Shown piece by piece: positions 8,091 through 16,584 of a DNA stretch of 37,337 nucleotides. The notes beneath the pieces were generated by a model, which was not told the origin of the DNA, did no database searches, and saw nothing but the letters and a program-made list of their open reading frames with translations. This DNA comes from Planctomycetota bacterium (GTDB taxonomy: Bacteria > Planctomycetota > UBA11346). The translations under genes were made by a program, and so were the position numbers. Each line of letters starts with the position of its first letter. Position 1 is the stretch's first letter. The stretch lies in the NCBI GenBank assembly GCA_028280785.1, contig JANQLF010000196.1, positions 1 through 37,337 of the forward strand, in the 5' to 3' direction.

Positions 8091-8363
8091 TTAGCCTTTC
8101 TTCTTATCTGCACCGTGACCACGGTAATTACGGGTAACAGCAAACTCGCCCAATTTATGGCCAACCATATTATCAGTTACCAATAATTGGATGTGGCGCT
8201 TGCCATTATGAATGTCAAAGGTGTGGCCGATAAAATCAGGAACGATAGTACAAGCGCGTGACCAAGTTTTAATTGGTTTGCGCTCGCCGCTTTCCTTCTG
8301 CTTTTCAACTTTGGCAAGCAGTTTGATATCGACGTAAGGACCTTTTTTCGAGCTTCTACTCAT
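8091..8363 (-). CDS. rpsS: 30S ribosomal protein S19
   Basis: S19 forms a complex with S13 in the 30S head. The 90-residue product has [40 protein letters not shown] and the family signature [20 protein letters not shown] followed by [12 protein letters not shown]. Length and all landmarks are standard. It follows rplB by 11 bases and precedes rplV by two. Confidence 0.98.
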   Translation of the reverse strand: MSRSSKKGPYVDIKLLAKVEKQKESGERKPIKTWSRACTIVPDFIGHTFDIHNGKRHIQLLVTDNMVGHKLGEFAVTRNYRGHGADKKKG

Positions 8364-8374
8364 GATTGCTCACC

Positions 8375-9208
8375 TTACTTCTTCTTCCGACGACGGATGA
8401 TATATTTAGAGGTTGGGTTGCTGCGCTTACGGGTCTTAAAGCCCTTAGCTAAAACACCTGATGGAGAACAGTGTTGACGACCACCGTTCGAGTGACCTTC
8501 ACCACCACCAAGTGGATGCGCAATTGGGTTCATCGCGTTACCACGAACATGTGGACGGCGACCAAGCCAACGACGGCGACCAGCCTTACCGTAACTACGC
8601 AGTGCAAATTCTTGATTACCAACTTCACCAATAGTGGCGCGGCATTCTTTATGCACACGGCGTAATTCACCAGATGGCATTAAGATGATGGCATATTTAC
8701 CATCGATAGCCATTAAGCGAACAAAGGCGCCGGCACTGCGAGCAATTTGCCCACCCTTACCAGCATGTAATTCAACATTATGAATGTTAAGACCCTGCGG
8801 AATATTTTTGAGCTTCATGCTGTTACCAACATTTGGCTCGCAGGTTTCGCTGGCAGAAACAATTTTATCACCAACGCTTAAACCTTTAGCCGCAAGGATA
8901 TAACCTTTTTGGCCATCTTCATAATGCACTAACGCAATACGACAGTTACGATTCGGATCATATTCGATGGTTTTAACAACACCGTTTACGTCCAAACGAT
9001 TGCGTTTGAAATCGATAATGCGATATAATTTACGGTGACCACCACCACGATGACGGGTAGTGATGCGACCTTTATTATTACGGCCACCGGTACGCTTGAT
9101 ACGAACCAATAAACTCTTTTCAGGTTTGTCAGTCGTAATTTCAGCAAAGTCCGGCACGGTTGCGTGACGGGTACCGTTGGTACGAGGTTTCAGCTTACGT
9201 AATGCCAT
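8375..9208 (-). CDS. rplB: 50S ribosomal protein L2
   Basis: L2 is a primary 23S rRNA binder needed for subunit association and peptidyl-transferase assembly. The 277-residue product has the N-terminal [20 protein letters not shown], the SH3-like core with [19 protein letters not shown], and the C-terminal motif [20 protein letters not shown], which includes the conserved histidine. The last residues are the usual basic tail ([11 protein letters not shown]). It lies four bases after rplW. Confidence 0.98.
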   Translation of the reverse strand: MALRKLKPRTNGTRHATVPDFAEITTDKPEKSLLVRIKRTGGRNNKGRITTRHRGGGHRKLYRIIDFKRNRLDVNGVVKTIEYDPNRNCRIALVHYEDGQKGYILAAKGLSVGDKIVSASETCEPNVGNSMKLKNIPQGLNIHNVELHAGKGGQIARSAGAFVRLMAIDGKYAIILMPSGELRRVHKECRATIGEVGNQEFALRSYGKAGRRRWLGRRPHVRGNAMNPIAHPLGGGEGHSNGGRQHCSPSGVLAKGFKTRKRSNPTSKYIIRRRKKK

Positions 9209-9212
9209 CTGC

Positions 9213-9491
9213 TTACACTCCCTCGATCTGATCGCCTTCGGCGAGCGTCACGATTGCTTTTTTCCAAGCAGCAGCGATGCCCTGTGAGCGACCAACACGA
9301 CGGTATTTGCCACGTTTGTTCAAGGTGTTTACTTTAACAACCTTTACCTCAAACAGGCTTTCAACCGCTTTTTTAATTTCTCTTTTATTTGATTGTGGGT
9401 GCACCTCAAAGGTGTACTGATTGTTTTCGGTTTGACCGTAAACACTTTTCTCAGATACACGCGGGCGCTTAATTATGTCGTAGGCGTTCAT
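9213..9491 (-). CDS. rplW: 50S ribosomal protein L23
   Basis: L23 sits at the tunnel exit and is the docking site for trigger factor and SRP. The 92-residue product has [40 protein letters not shown] and [20 protein letters not shown] followed by the conserved basic Lys/Arg turn. The start overlaps the rplD stop by four bases (ATGA type), indicating coupled translation. Confidence 0.98.
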   Translation of the reverse strand: MNAYDIIKRPRVSEKSVYGQTENNQYTFEVHPQSNKREIKKAVESLFEVKVVKVNTLNKRGKYRRVGRSQGIAAAWKKAIVTLAEGDQIEGV

Positions 9492-10120
9492 GCTGATAAC
9501 TCCTCGACCAATTTATCCAAGGCATCAGCAGCGAATAATAAATGCGGACGACGAAGAACGTGGCCCGCATTTAAAGAACGTCGCTCAGACACATCAGCTT
9601 TTTGGATGTTGCGAGTGCTGAGGTGCAAGTTGGCGTTGTGACCTTCAGAGACAATTAACACACCACGGCCACCAAGGCCAATTTCTTTTAATAATTTGGC
9701 TATGGTTTTGGTTTGTGGTTTGTCGAGTGACTCGAGACCTTCAACAGCAACCAATTGATTTTGCTCTAAACGGTAACGAATAGAACTGCGACGAGCTAAT
9801 GCACGTTGTTTCTTTGGTAAGCTATAAGAATAATCACGAGGACGTGGACCATGAGCACGACCACCACCGACCCATTGTGGGGCGCGGGTTGTACCTTGGC
9901 GAGCACGACCAGTACCTTTTTGACGCCATGGTTTTTGTGAACCACCGGCTACTTCACTGCGAGTCTTGGTCTTGTGAGTACCTTGACGCTGTGAGGCATT
10001 AAAGGCAATTAATGCTTCTTTTAATAAAGGGCGACGCACAGCTTTATCGATTGATTTAGGATCGATTTCCACTTCGCGAACTTTTTTACCCTGCAAATCA
10101 TAAACGGTAACTGCAACCAT
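9488..10120 (-). CDS. rplD: 50S ribosomal protein L4
   Basis: L4 binds 23S rRNA domain I and lines the exit tunnel. In E. coli it also represses the S10 operon. The 210-residue product includes the tunnel loop [20 protein letters not shown], then [20 protein letters not shown] and [20 protein letters not shown], followed by a Rossmann-like domain ending [17 protein letters not shown]. The extended loop looks intact. It lies 15 bases after rplC. Confidence 0.98.
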   Translation of the reverse strand: MVAVTVYDLQGKKVREVEIDPKSIDKAVRRPLLKEALIAFNASQRQGTHKTKTRSEVAGGSQKPWRQKGTGRARQGTTRAPQWVGGGRAHGPRPRDYSYSLPKKQRALARRSSIRYRLEQNQLVAVEGLESLDKPQTKTIAKLLKEIGLGGRGVLIVSEGHNANLHLSTRNIQKADVSERRSLNAGHVLRRPHLLFAADALDKLVEELSA

Positions 10121-10135
10121 TTTAATTCTCCTCTA

Positions 10136-10747
10136 TTAGCCTTGGCTAATATTCACGAGGCCACCGTTTGGTCCTGGGATAGAACCTTTAATCAGCAGCA
10201 GGTTTTTCTCGGCGTCAACCTTCACGACCCGTAGGTTACTTACGGTAATTTGTTTGTCGCCATAATGACCTGGCATTTTCTTATTTTTGAAAACGCGACC
10301 GGGGTCCATGCGACAGCCAATTGCACCAGGACCACGATGTGATTTGGTCACACCATGCGATGCTGGTTGGCCAGCAAAATTATAACGTTTCATTACACCA
10401 GCGAAGCCACGACCTTTACTGTGTGCGTGGACATTCACTTTGGCTTCAGCGTCAATGACGTCGACGCCAACTTTGCCGCCAACTTCAACGCCTTCGACCG
10501 CAGGAATTTCGCGCAAGAAACGACGTGGTGCTACATCAGCTTTTTTAAATTCGCCAGCTAATGCTTTTGTTACTTTTTTCTTTTTCGGTCCACAAGCGAC
10601 TTTAAAGGCATCATAGCCATGTTTGTCCTTGGTCCGAATTTCAACAACCTCATTGGGTTGGACTTCTATGACCGTTACCGGTGTCTCGACGTCACCATCG
10701 TACACGCGGGTCATACCAACCTTGGTTCCGTAGATAGCTACAGCCAT
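10136..10747 (-). CDS. rplC: 50S ribosomal protein L3
   Basis: L3 is an assembly initiator whose extension reaches the peptidyl-transferase centre. The 203-residue product has [20 protein letters not shown] at the start and the long-loop signature [20 protein letters not shown], with [20 protein letters not shown] and [20 protein letters not shown] after it. The Gln of GQPASHG, methylated by PrmB in some bacteria, is present. It follows rpsJ after only three bases. Confidence 0.98.
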   Translation of the reverse strand: MAVAIYGTKVGMTRVYDGDVETPVTVIEVQPNEVVEIRTKDKHGYDAFKVACGPKKKKVTKALAGEFKKADVAPRRFLREIPAVEGVEVGGKVGVDVIDAEAKVNVHAHSKGRGFAGVMKRYNFAGQPASHGVTKSHRGPGAIGCRMDPGRVFKNKKMPGHYGDKQITVSNLRVVKVDAEKNLLLIKGSIPGPNGGLVNISQG

Positions 10748-10750
10748 GAT

Positions 10751-11065
10751 TTATCGTACCGTTTGTTTGATGGTGATATCAACGCCCGCGGGAACATCCA
10801 CGCGGCTAAAGACTTCATTGGTTTTTGCGGTCGCATCGAGAATTTCGACCATGCGCTTATGCGTACGGATCTCGAATTGCTCACGAGACTTTTTGTTGAC
10901 GTGAGGTGAACGAAGGACCGTGAAACGTTCGATGCGAGTCGGCAGCGGGATAGGACCAGCTACGCGAGCACCAGTACGTTTGGCGGTATCAACGATATCT
11001 TGGACCGCTTTGTCCAATATTCGATGGTCATAGGCTTCGAGCCTAATTCGAATTTTTTCTTTCAT
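10751..11065 (-). CDS. rpsJ: 30S ribosomal protein S10, first gene of the S10 block
   Basis: S10 is a 30S head protein and also the NusE antitermination factor. The 104-residue product has [40 protein letters not shown] and the signature [20 protein letters not shown]. It is the first gene of the block. There is no tuf or fusA immediately upstream, unlike many bacterial str-S10 arrangements. Its AGGAGG ribosome site is five bases from the ATG and partly buried in a 16-bp palindrome. Confidence 0.98.
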   Translation of the reverse strand: MKEKIRIRLEAYDHRILDKAVQDIVDTAKRTGARVAGPIPLPTRIERFTVLRSPHVNKKSREQFEIRTHKRMVEILDATAKTNEVFSRVDVPAGVDITIKQTVR

Positions 11066-11066
11066 A

Positions 11067-11088
11067 TGACCTCCTGAGTATACTCAGG
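11067..11088 (-). promoter_or_regulatory. Palindrome overlapping the rpsJ ribosome binding site
   Basis: The perfect 16-bp palindrome CCTGAGTATACTCAGG (11073-11088) ends in AGG, the first half of the AGGAGG ribosome site of rpsJ (transcript CTCAGGAGGTCATATG). Folded, it would sequester part of the Shine-Dalgarno. As duplex DNA it could be an operator. Its position at the head of the whole S10-spc block suggests a control point. The structure is directly visible, and the mechanism is inferred. Confidence 0.5.
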
Positions 11089-11204
11089 CAGCCCCAGAGG
11101 GACTGATCTGGATTCATGTAAACCTAGTTAGCAGCGAATCCTACAGCTAACTGTCCTAACTCAGAGGTCCAGGGACGACCGCCCTGTACTTAAGTGGGTC
11201 GCGG

Positions 11205-11231
11205 AATCTATCGTGTACTTTATGCAGTCAA
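11205..11231 (-). promoter_or_regulatory. Candidate promoter of the S10-spc operon
   Basis: On the minus strand TTGACT (11226-11231) is followed after 15 bases by TAGATT (11205-11210) and a GC-rich discriminator CCGCGACCC. This lies about 140 bases upstream of rpsJ. A GC-rich discriminator is typical of stringently controlled stable-RNA and ribosomal promoters in well-studied bacteria. The short spacer makes the -10 assignment uncertain. Confidence 0.4.
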
Positions 11232-11244
11232 GGACTTTGTAGGC

Positions 11245-11260
11245 CGTAACTTAGGTTACG
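11245..11260 (-). terminator. Hairpin downstream of the 11.3-11.8 kb gene
   Basis: CGTAAC/GTTACG arms around a four-base loop lie 20-odd bases after the stop codon of the hypothetical gene and just upstream of the S10 promoter candidate. It could help terminate the preceding transcript, but there is no U-run, so this is a weak call. Confidence 0.3.
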
Positions 11261-11281
11261 AAGCGACTTTGCCTGGGATGC

Positions 11282-11821
11282 CTAGACCCAAGAGCGGACG
11301 TAGGTGTTGTAGGACTGGCTGCCGTCTTCGCTTGCTGCGATGAGCTCTTTGGCCTCTGCTAAAAACTCGGCCGATTCGACTGATCCACGGATGGCGTAGC
11401 TGTAATAGTCGATCTGGGGATTCTTGAAGTCAAAGCTGTCCTGTTCAGCGTAGACATGGAGAAAGAGGATGCATTCACCCTCGGGCTTTTTGCGCTGGGC
11501 ATAAGCGGCAACGATTGGCGATTCTGAGAAGAACATCTCCGAACTATGCTCGTCCATATAATAGTTGAGATCACTATCCCACTCAGAACTGCAGACGTCG
11601 ATAGTCTCCGGGATCTCAATCTCGCGCTGCTTGCGCAGCACGCCGAGAATCCGGTAGCGCTGCTTATAGAAGGTGTGTTTAAAGTTGTGGAGCTTTGGGT
11701 CTTCATGTTGTGTAAAGTCCAGCTCTTCGGTCACGTCTTCTACATACTTGGCATGTAGCGTCAGACAGTGACCAGCGCACATCTCCTCAAAGGTGACATC
11801 GACCTCTTCTTCTTCGCTCAT
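11282..11821 (-). CDS. hypothetical acidic protein
   Basis: This 179-residue protein begins MSEEEEVDVTFEEMCAGHC and is not recognised. It is acidic and apparently soluble, with no signal peptide or membrane segment. The central part has aromatic-rich stretches (FKHTFYKQRYRILGVLRKQR and YSYAIRGSVESAEFLAEAKE), and two cysteines are near the N-terminus (C15 and C19). It lies upstream of the S10 block on the same strand with a 216-base gap, and is divergent from the next gene to the right. A role in translation is conceivable from position only. No function is assigned. Confidence 0.75.
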   Translation of the reverse strand: MSEEEEVDVTFEEMCAGHCLTLHAKYVEDVTEELDFTQHEDPKLHNFKHTFYKQRYRILGVLRKQREIEIPETIDVCSSEWDSDLNYYMDEHSSEMFFSESPIVAAYAQRKKPEGECILFLHVYAEQDSFDFKNPQIDYYSYAIRGSVESAEFLAEAKELIAASEDGSQSYNTYVRSWV

Positions 11822-11887
11822 ACTTACTGTTTACCAAGAGCAATGAGATTTGCTGGCAAAGCAGCAAGCGACTCAATACTCAGTGTC

Positions 11888-12397
11888 ATGACCTGGAATG
11901 ATGAGCGGATCAAAGAACACTTTAGCTTTATCTGCCCCAATCAATGGCATGAGATGCAGGAAACTGACGATGAGCGCATTCGTTATTGCGACTCCTGTGA
12001 AAAAAATGTTACCGACGTTCGCAGTGAACAAGAATTCCGAGCAATTTTAATGGAAGGCGGCTGTGCATCGGTGGTCATGGCCAATGGCGAAGCCGTTGTC
12101 TCGGCACCGAGTGAATCAGATGAAAACCCGCAACCGCTACCACCGCCGCCTGACATTGAAGAGCAGATGCGTACCAGTGGCACCATTCCTGATCACGCAC
12201 GCCGCGAAATGGAAGCAGCGTACGCAGAAAAAGAGCGGGAAATTCATGAACACGGCATACGTACATCGGGCACCATTCCTGAAGGTTATTTAAAAGAAGA
12301 ACGAAAACGGGCACGCAATAAACGCATTGGCTTACTACTTGTTATTGCTATACCGCTTATCGGCCTCGCCGCACTTTATCGCTGGCTGTTTACCTAA
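11888..12397 (+). CDS. cysteine-cluster protein with RTSGTIP repeats and C-terminal membrane anchor
   Basis: The 169-residue protein has an N-terminal domain with C..CPNQW..M pattern: CPNQW near residue 16, then RIRYCDSCEKNV about 20 residues later. This resembles a small zinc-ribbon-like module seen in various Gram-negative proteins of unknown role. A proline-rich linker (PQPLPPPPDIEE) is followed by two copies of RTSGTIP about 34 residues apart in a charged helical segment. A single membrane helix (IGLLLVIAIPLIGLAALYRW) ends the protein. The frame is open from 11768, but that would overlap the divergent gene, so the ATG at 11888 is preferred. A tail-anchored, cytosol-facing topology is inferred. 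Confidence 0.7.
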   Translation: MTWNDERIKEHFSFICPNQWHEMQETDDERIRYCDSCEKNVTDVRSEQEFRAILMEGGCASVVMANGEAVVSAPSESDENPQPLPPPPDIEEQMRTSGTIPDHARREMEAAYAEKEREIHEHGIRTSGTIPEGYLKEERKRARNKRIGLLLVIAIPLIGLAALYRWLFT

Positions 12398-12888
12398 ACA
12401 GTCCGCAGCAATTTCCAATTTTTAGATAAGAAATAAGCAGCTAGAAAATGGAATAAGGCCATACCGCCATAAATGGCAATTGGTATAAAAGGAAATACAG
12501 CATTTTTATGCTTATATAAATCACTGCTAATATAATCGATGTAAATCAAGCCGATAACCACGAGATCCAACATAAAAAGTATAAAAGACATAATAATGCT
12601 AAATTTACTGCAACGTGTGAATAAAACACCAAAACAAAATACAATCACAGGAAAAATCAGAAACGAATAATATTGCCCTGGCAATTTTTCTTCAATTATA
12701 AGAGAAAGTAAAACAACCAGGCCGCCACCAGCATAAAAAAACAACATAAACCCGGTCATCTTCATTAAGACCAAGGTCCAAATTTGATCGCGAGGCACTT
12801 GCGGACCACCACGCGTAACACCCTCGCGACGCTCTGCAGTCTTGAGCGGCGCTTTTTCTACCTCTGGTGTTTCAAAGGGATTAGTCAT
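12394..12888 (-). CDS. small multi-pass membrane protein
   Basis: This 164-residue protein is not recognised. About 37 polar residues (MTNPFETPEVEKAPLKTAER at the start) precede four hydrophobic segments: near residues 43-64, 75-94, 97-118 and 131-152. The C-terminus is basic (SKNWKLLRTV). It converges on the cysteine-cluster gene with a four-base overlap. The polar head of the type MTNPFETP is common in PVC-group small membrane proteins in my recollection, but this is not diagnostic. Confidence 0.7.
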   Translation of the reverse strand: MTNPFETPEVEKAPLKTAERREGVTRGGPQVPRDQIWTLVLMKMTGFMLFFYAGGGLVVLLSLIIEEKLPGQYYSFLIFPVIVFCFGVLFTRCSKFSIIMSFILFMLDLVVIGLIYIDYISSDLYKHKNAVFPFIPIAIYGGMALFHFLAAYFLSKNWKLLRTV

Positions 12889-12940
12889 GGCCTAGTAATA
12901 ATTACATAGCACCATGCTGCCTATTCAAGATTTTTAATGG

Positions 12941-13003
12941 TTCTCACAGAGACACGGAGGCACAGAGAATTGTTAAAACTCCTTGTCTGTGTCTCCGTAA
13001 GAA
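12941..13003. repeat. Imperfect inverted repeat, REP-like
   Basis: Two 19-base arms (12941-12959 and 12985-13003) match in 15 of 19 positions, with the core CAGAGACACGGAGGCACAGAG. This sequence type, cacagagacac(a/g)gaggcacagag, recurs in intergenic regions of several bacterial genomes as I recall. It lies directly after the stop of the PhyH-like gene, so it may also end that transcript. No other copy was seen in this window. Confidence 0.5.
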
Positions 13004-13010
13004 AATGCTT

Positions 13011-13760
13011 TTATTCGCCAACTTGTGCGAGAGCACTAAATTTTTCTACTGGTGCAATATCCCAACGCTGATCTTCTTTTAATAATTTCCAGGTATCGTC
13101 TTCTTTATCCAGCCACTTGGTGTCGTTGCGGTGAAATTGTACGGCGTAAGCAATACGTGGCTCATCGGTCTCATTGGCACTCGAACCATGCACGGTTAAA
13201 CGATCGAATAAAATCGCATCACCAGGCTCTAATTCTACATCGACCCAGTCAGTAACTTCTTCGGCCATGGTGCGATGACTTTCATTGCCATCTTCATCGA
13301 CAAACATCGCCTTACTTTCATAAACACCATGTTTATGACTGCCCGGTACGACCTGTAAGGTACCATTAGCTTCGGTGCATGGGCCAAAGGCAATCCAACA
13401 ATTACATGATTTACCATCATGACGTGTATATTGATTATCTTGATGAAATAAAAATGGACCTTGGTGAGCACCTTTGACTGCTGTAAAAGGTAAATACAAC
13501 GACGAATCACCACCCATAAAATCACTGACTACTTTACGCAGCTCTGGGCCGTTATTGAGCTCATCTAAAGCGGAGCCAACTAAATACTCATGGCTCTGTG
13601 CTAAATAGGAATCAGGCATATTCCGTGCTGCGACAACATCGAGCACTTCTTGGCGTAATAGAGCTGCCTGTTCTTTGCTAATTAAGCCACGTAAAATGGT
13701 GTAGCCCTGATCGGCATATTCTTGGTACTGTGATTCGGGAAACTGATGTTTAGCGAGCAT
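13011..13760 (-). CDS. phytanoyl-CoA dioxygenase (PhyH) family protein
   Basis: This 249-residue protein is a probable non-haem Fe(II)/2-oxoglutarate-dependent oxygenase of the PhyH family. The facial triad appears as H106-x-D108 (FHQDNQYTRHDG) and H191 (LTVHGSSANET), with R202 (PRIAYAVQFH) placed to bind 2-oxoglutarate. NGTLQVVPGSHKHG is the usual family signature. It has no signal peptide and no CoA-specific feature, so the substrate is unknown. Related enzymes hydroxylate small molecules and natural products. It is divergently transcribed from an AraC-type gene across an 87-base gap, which suggests that regulator controls it. Its ribosome site is GGAGAAGCA. Confidence 0.85.
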   Translation of the reverse strand: MLAKHQFPESQYQEYADQGYTILRGLISKEQAALLRQEVLDVVAARNMPDSYLAQSHEYLVGSALDELNNGPELRKVVSDFMGGDSSLYLPFTAVKGAHQGPFLFHQDNQYTRHDGKSCNCWIAFGPCTEANGTLQVVPGSHKHGVYESKAMFVDEDGNESHRTMAEEVTDWVDVELEPGDAILFDRLTVHGSSANETDEPRIAYAVQFHRNDTKWLDKEDDTWKLLKEDQRWDIAPVEKFSALAQVGE

Positions 13761-13847
13761 TGCTTCTCCTGTGCTTTCAGCTCCCCATTATACGCGAAGT
13801 TTCCACTAGTAATTGAAAACTTATACAGAAACTTGTGCTATTCGCTC

Positions 13848-14594
13848 ATGCTTGATTTACAGTTCCTCCACGGCTCCCATAGACCCGATTGTGATGCGCT
13901 TGTCGACAAACGTTTTGTTGGCTACAGCGCGCTTCAGTTCATTTACGCAGAAAGCATTGAATTATCTTACAATAGTAATCACCAGACTTTACATGCACCC
14001 GCTGTATGGCCGACCAATCCAGGACCGCACATTGTCTTTTATCCGAGCAAAAAAACCTGGCACCATTATCACGTCGCCGTCACCGGACCCCTGCTCGATC
14101 AATGGCGCGAAGATGGTCTGTGGCCTGAACTCCCCCTCGCTGTAAATGATCCCGAAAGCCTCGCTGAACAATGGCAGGAATTATTACACTACATTAATGA
14201 CTCTGAGCACTGGCAACAACGTCGTGCCATCAATATTCTTGAAAAAATTTTACTCGATATTTTACCGCAGCAGGAGCAAGTACCTGACGCACCATGGCTG
14301 CGTATTTCTAAAGAGCGTCTTGAGCAAGGCCTCGATCAACAAGCAGTGGCCAAAGAACTCGGCATGGGCGTCAGCACCTTTCGACGACGTTTTACCGAAG
14401 CAACGAATATGTGCCCACAGGATTGGCAAGTTATTCAACGCATTGATCAAGCACGAGAATTATTATTAAATAGCGATACACCCATTGCTGAAATTGCTGA
14501 GCAACTCAATTACTGCGATGCGGCTCATTTTGCTCGTCAATTTAAAAAGCGAGTTGGAGTAACTCCGCGCCAATACAGACAAATCGATCAATAA
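13848..14594 (+). CDS. AraC-family transcriptional regulator
   Basis: The 248-residue protein has an N-terminal cupin-like sensing half and a C-terminal double helix-turn-helix: QQAVAKELGMGVSTFRRRFT, then PIAEIAEQLNYCDAAHFARQ and FKKRVGVTPRQYRQ. The sensing domain includes the WPTNPGPHIVFYPSKKTWHH segment. The frame is open upstream to 13746 but that overlaps the PhyH gene. The ATG at 13848 leaves a clean divergent promoter region. The arrangement makes the PhyH-like dioxygenase the likely target. The ligand is unknown, probably a sugar or small metabolite by family precedent. Confidence 0.88.
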   Translation: MLDLQFLHGSHRPDCDALVDKRFVGYSALQFIYAESIELSYNSNHQTLHAPAVWPTNPGPHIVFYPSKKTWHHYHVAVTGPLLDQWREDGLWPELPLAVNDPESLAEQWQELLHYINDSEHWQQRRAINILEKILLDILPQQEQVPDAPWLRISKERLEQGLDQQAVAKELGMGVSTFRRRFTEATNMCPQDWQVIQRIDQARELLLNSDTPIAEIAEQLNYCDAAHFARQFKKRVGVTPRQYRQIDQ

Positions 14595-14696
14595 AATGCC
14601 AGAGACAGCCCCTCTCCGCCGTTGCTTCGTCCTTATTTGCTAACTGCAAACTTCGTCCTCAGCCGCCTAGGATAGGAACTATCTCTGACATTTTAT
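14591..14696. repeat. 106-base element with 18-base terminal inverted repeats and internal structure
   Basis: Arms ATAAAATGCCAGAGACAG (14591-14608) and the complement of 14679-14696 agree at 16 of 18 positions. Inside lie two direct copies of TTCGTCCT (14626-14633, 14652-14659) flanking a perfect TTTGC/GCAAA hairpin (14636-14650). It starts within the stop codon of the AraC gene. It could be a large transcription-terminating stem, a small RNA or a miniature mobile element. No transposase is nearby, and no second copy was seen. Confidence 0.5.
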
Positions 14697-14780
14697 AATA
14701 AATAAACTTGTATATTTCAATAAACTAATTGTTTTATTGCTCATTAAATTTCTACGTATAAATAGAGTCGCGGAGCAATT

Positions 14781-16097
14781 ATGACTATTTCTGATTTTCA
14801 ATGGCCACGCGCTTTTCCGCGCAGCACAGATTATTGCATTCAAATAAATGGAGAAGACCGCGAATTACTACATAGCAGCGTTGGATCCTTTATAATTCTC
14901 GATGGTGATGAAACCATCGATGTAAAAGTCCAAGCGATTAAAACGCCAGGTCCTATTAAAGATGCGGTAGTCAAGCCTCTACGCCTTGGCATCACTACAG
15001 AGATCAATGAACGCAATCTGCGTTTTAAAATCGATGGCCCCGCTGATATAGTCGTGGTCATGCCGGGACTTCCCGATTTATTCATTTTTTACGGCAAGCC
15101 AGAAACAGATAAACCTGATGCCAATGATCCGAATGTAACGGTATTCAAAGCCGGTCAGATTCACGAAGTAGATCATTATGAAATTGGTGAAAACCAAACT
15201 ATTTATATCGAAGGCGGTGCTGTTGTCCGTGGTGCCCTGCATTTAATAAAAGCCAATAACTGCGTCGTTCGTGGTCGTGGTATTATTGACAATAGTTATT
15301 TTGCACGTTCGCGTGGCATGACCCGCAATGCCTATTTCGCGGAATTCAGCGATAACATTGAATTACGTGATGTCACCTTTGTTGAGAGCAACACGTGGAC
15401 GGTAAAACCAGCCGCCTGTAAAAACGTACTCATCGACGGCATTCGCATACTTGCTGATTTAATTGCTGCTGACGGTATCGATATCGTTTCCTGCCAAGAC
15501 AGCTTAGTACAAAATTGCTTTGTGCGCAGTGGCGATGATTGCTTCTGTGTGAAAAGCGTTGAATACGGCCGTCCTGACAAACGCTGGGACTTATGCAAGG
15601 ACGTTGCCAATAATCATTTTAAAGATTGCACGGCCTACTCTTTTTCGGGCGGCAGTGCACTAGAACTTGGCCACGAATTTCGTTGCGAATCAGTTAAAAA
15701 CATCTCGTTTAAAAATATCGATATCATTGCCGTCCACGGTTATGGCGCTGCTTTTTCCATTAGCCAATGCGATAGCGCACTTATTGAAGACGTACTCTAT
15801 GAAGACATTCGCGTTGAACACCACTATCACGAATTAATAAGCTTTCGCATTGTTAACTCATCCTACGCCGTTCATGAGGAACGCGGTCGGGTTAAAAATG
15901 TTACACTACGTAATATCGATATCGCCACCGAAGCATGCAACTATGGCTATTCCAATTCTCTCATCGGTGGTTGGGATGATGAACATGACATCGACGGTGT
16001 TCACTTTGAAAACATCACCTATGGTGGCGTCAATGTTACATCTGCTGATGATATCGATTTATTTAGCCGTTACGCAAAAAATATTACTTTTGCTTAG
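14781..16097 (+). CDS. right-handed beta-helix glycoside hydrolase-like protein (GH28/GH49-like)
   Basis: This 438-residue protein has an N-terminal beta domain (residues 1-115), then a parallel beta-helix with repeated turns such as NNCVVRGRGIIDNSYF, CKNVLIDGIRI and VKNISFKNIDII. Candidate catalytic acids fit the polygalacturonase-like fold: D231/D234 (ADGIDIVSCQDS), D252-D253 (SGDDCFCVKS) and the GHE at 297-299. No signal peptide is visible, so it may act inside the cell on imported oligosaccharides or belong to an exported set by another route. It follows the AraC gene and may share its regulation. The exact GH family and substrate are not determined. Its 3' end overlaps the convergent lipoprotein gene by 14 bases. 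Confidence 0.75.
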   Translation: MTISDFQWPRAFPRSTDYCIQINGEDRELLHSSVGSFIILDGDETIDVKVQAIKTPGPIKDAVVKPLRLGITTEINERNLRFKIDGPADIVVVMPGLPDLFIFYGKPETDKPDANDPNVTVFKAGQIHEVDHYEIGENQTIYIEGGAVVRGALHLIKANNCVVRGRGIIDNSYFARSRGMTRNAYFAEFSDNIELRDVTFVESNTWTVKPAACKNVLIDGIRILADLIAADGIDIVSCQDSLVQNCFVRSGDDCFCVKSVEYGRPDKRWDLCKDVANNHFKDCTAYSFSGGSALELGHEFRCESVKNISFKNIDIIAVHGYGAAFSISQCDSALIEDVLYEDIRVEHHYHELISFRIVNSSYAVHEERGRVKNVTLRNIDIATEACNYGYSNSLIGGWDDEHDIDGVHFENITYGGVNVTSADDIDLFSRYAKNITFA

Positions 16098-16584
16098 GTG
16101 TCGCTGGTGTCAGCTTTAACTGACGCTCTTTTGGTTGTTCTTTTTCGACTTTAGATTTTGCTTGAGTGCGTGGAATTTTTGCGGTGAATTTTTTAGTAAT
16201 AGTATTTTCAGCGTCTGTGTATGTCGTTGACCAACGCACATAATTTGCAGTGTCCTCAGCACTAATCACCACGGTATAGGTGGATACGTTATTTGGATTC
16301 AATGCAGGAATTGCAATATCCTTGTCACCTTCAACAAACGAAATCCCCTGTTGCTCCAACAATGTTAGCGAAATATTCGTTAATGCTTTTTTACTGCTCA
16401 CTGCCAATACTACTTGCCACTTGCCATCATCCTGAGTGGTGATGGTTTCTTTAATGCGCAGCGGCAATTGTTTTTTCTGCAATGAATACGCTTGCTTTTC
16501 AGCTTTAACTGGTGGCGGAGTCGACTGTTCCTGACCACACGCACACAAGAGATAGAAACCCAAACACAGGAGTACGAATTTCAT
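16084..16584 (-). CDS. putative lipoprotein
   Basis: The 166-residue product starts MKFVLLCLGFYLLCACGQEQ, a lipoprotein signal peptide with the cysteine at residue 16 or nearby. The mature part is proline and lysine-rich at first (STPPPVKAEKQ) and then beta-rich (WQVVLAVSSKKALTNISLTL). It ends in a basic Lys/Gln/Pro tail. The ATG at 16584 overlaps the upstream stop (TGATG) and has AGGAGG nine bases before it. A TTG one codon earlier is less likely. The tight coupling implies joint function with the metalloprotease-like lipoprotein. No family was recognised. Confidence 0.75.
   Translation of the reverse strand: MKFVLLCLGFYLLCACGQEQSTPPPVKAEKQAYSLQKKQLPLRIKETITTQDDGKWQVVLAVSSKKALTNISLTLLEQQGISFVEGDKDIAIPALNPNNVSTYTVVISAEDTANYVRWSTTYTDAENTITKKFTAKIPRTQAKSKVEKEQPKERQLKLTPATPKQK

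Noticed and set aside
432..11065. Plus-strand open frames across the ribosomal block
   Set aside because: They lie opposite clearly conserved ribosomal genes and have low-complexity or non-matching products. They are shadow frames.
11245..11260. Hairpin as a strong intrinsic terminator
   Set aside because: No U-run follows the stem, so it was kept only as a weak call.
11768..11887. Longer N-terminus for the cysteine-cluster protein
   Set aside because: It would overlap the divergent gene by 54 bases and begins with residues unlike the conserved domain. The ATG at 11888 is preferred.
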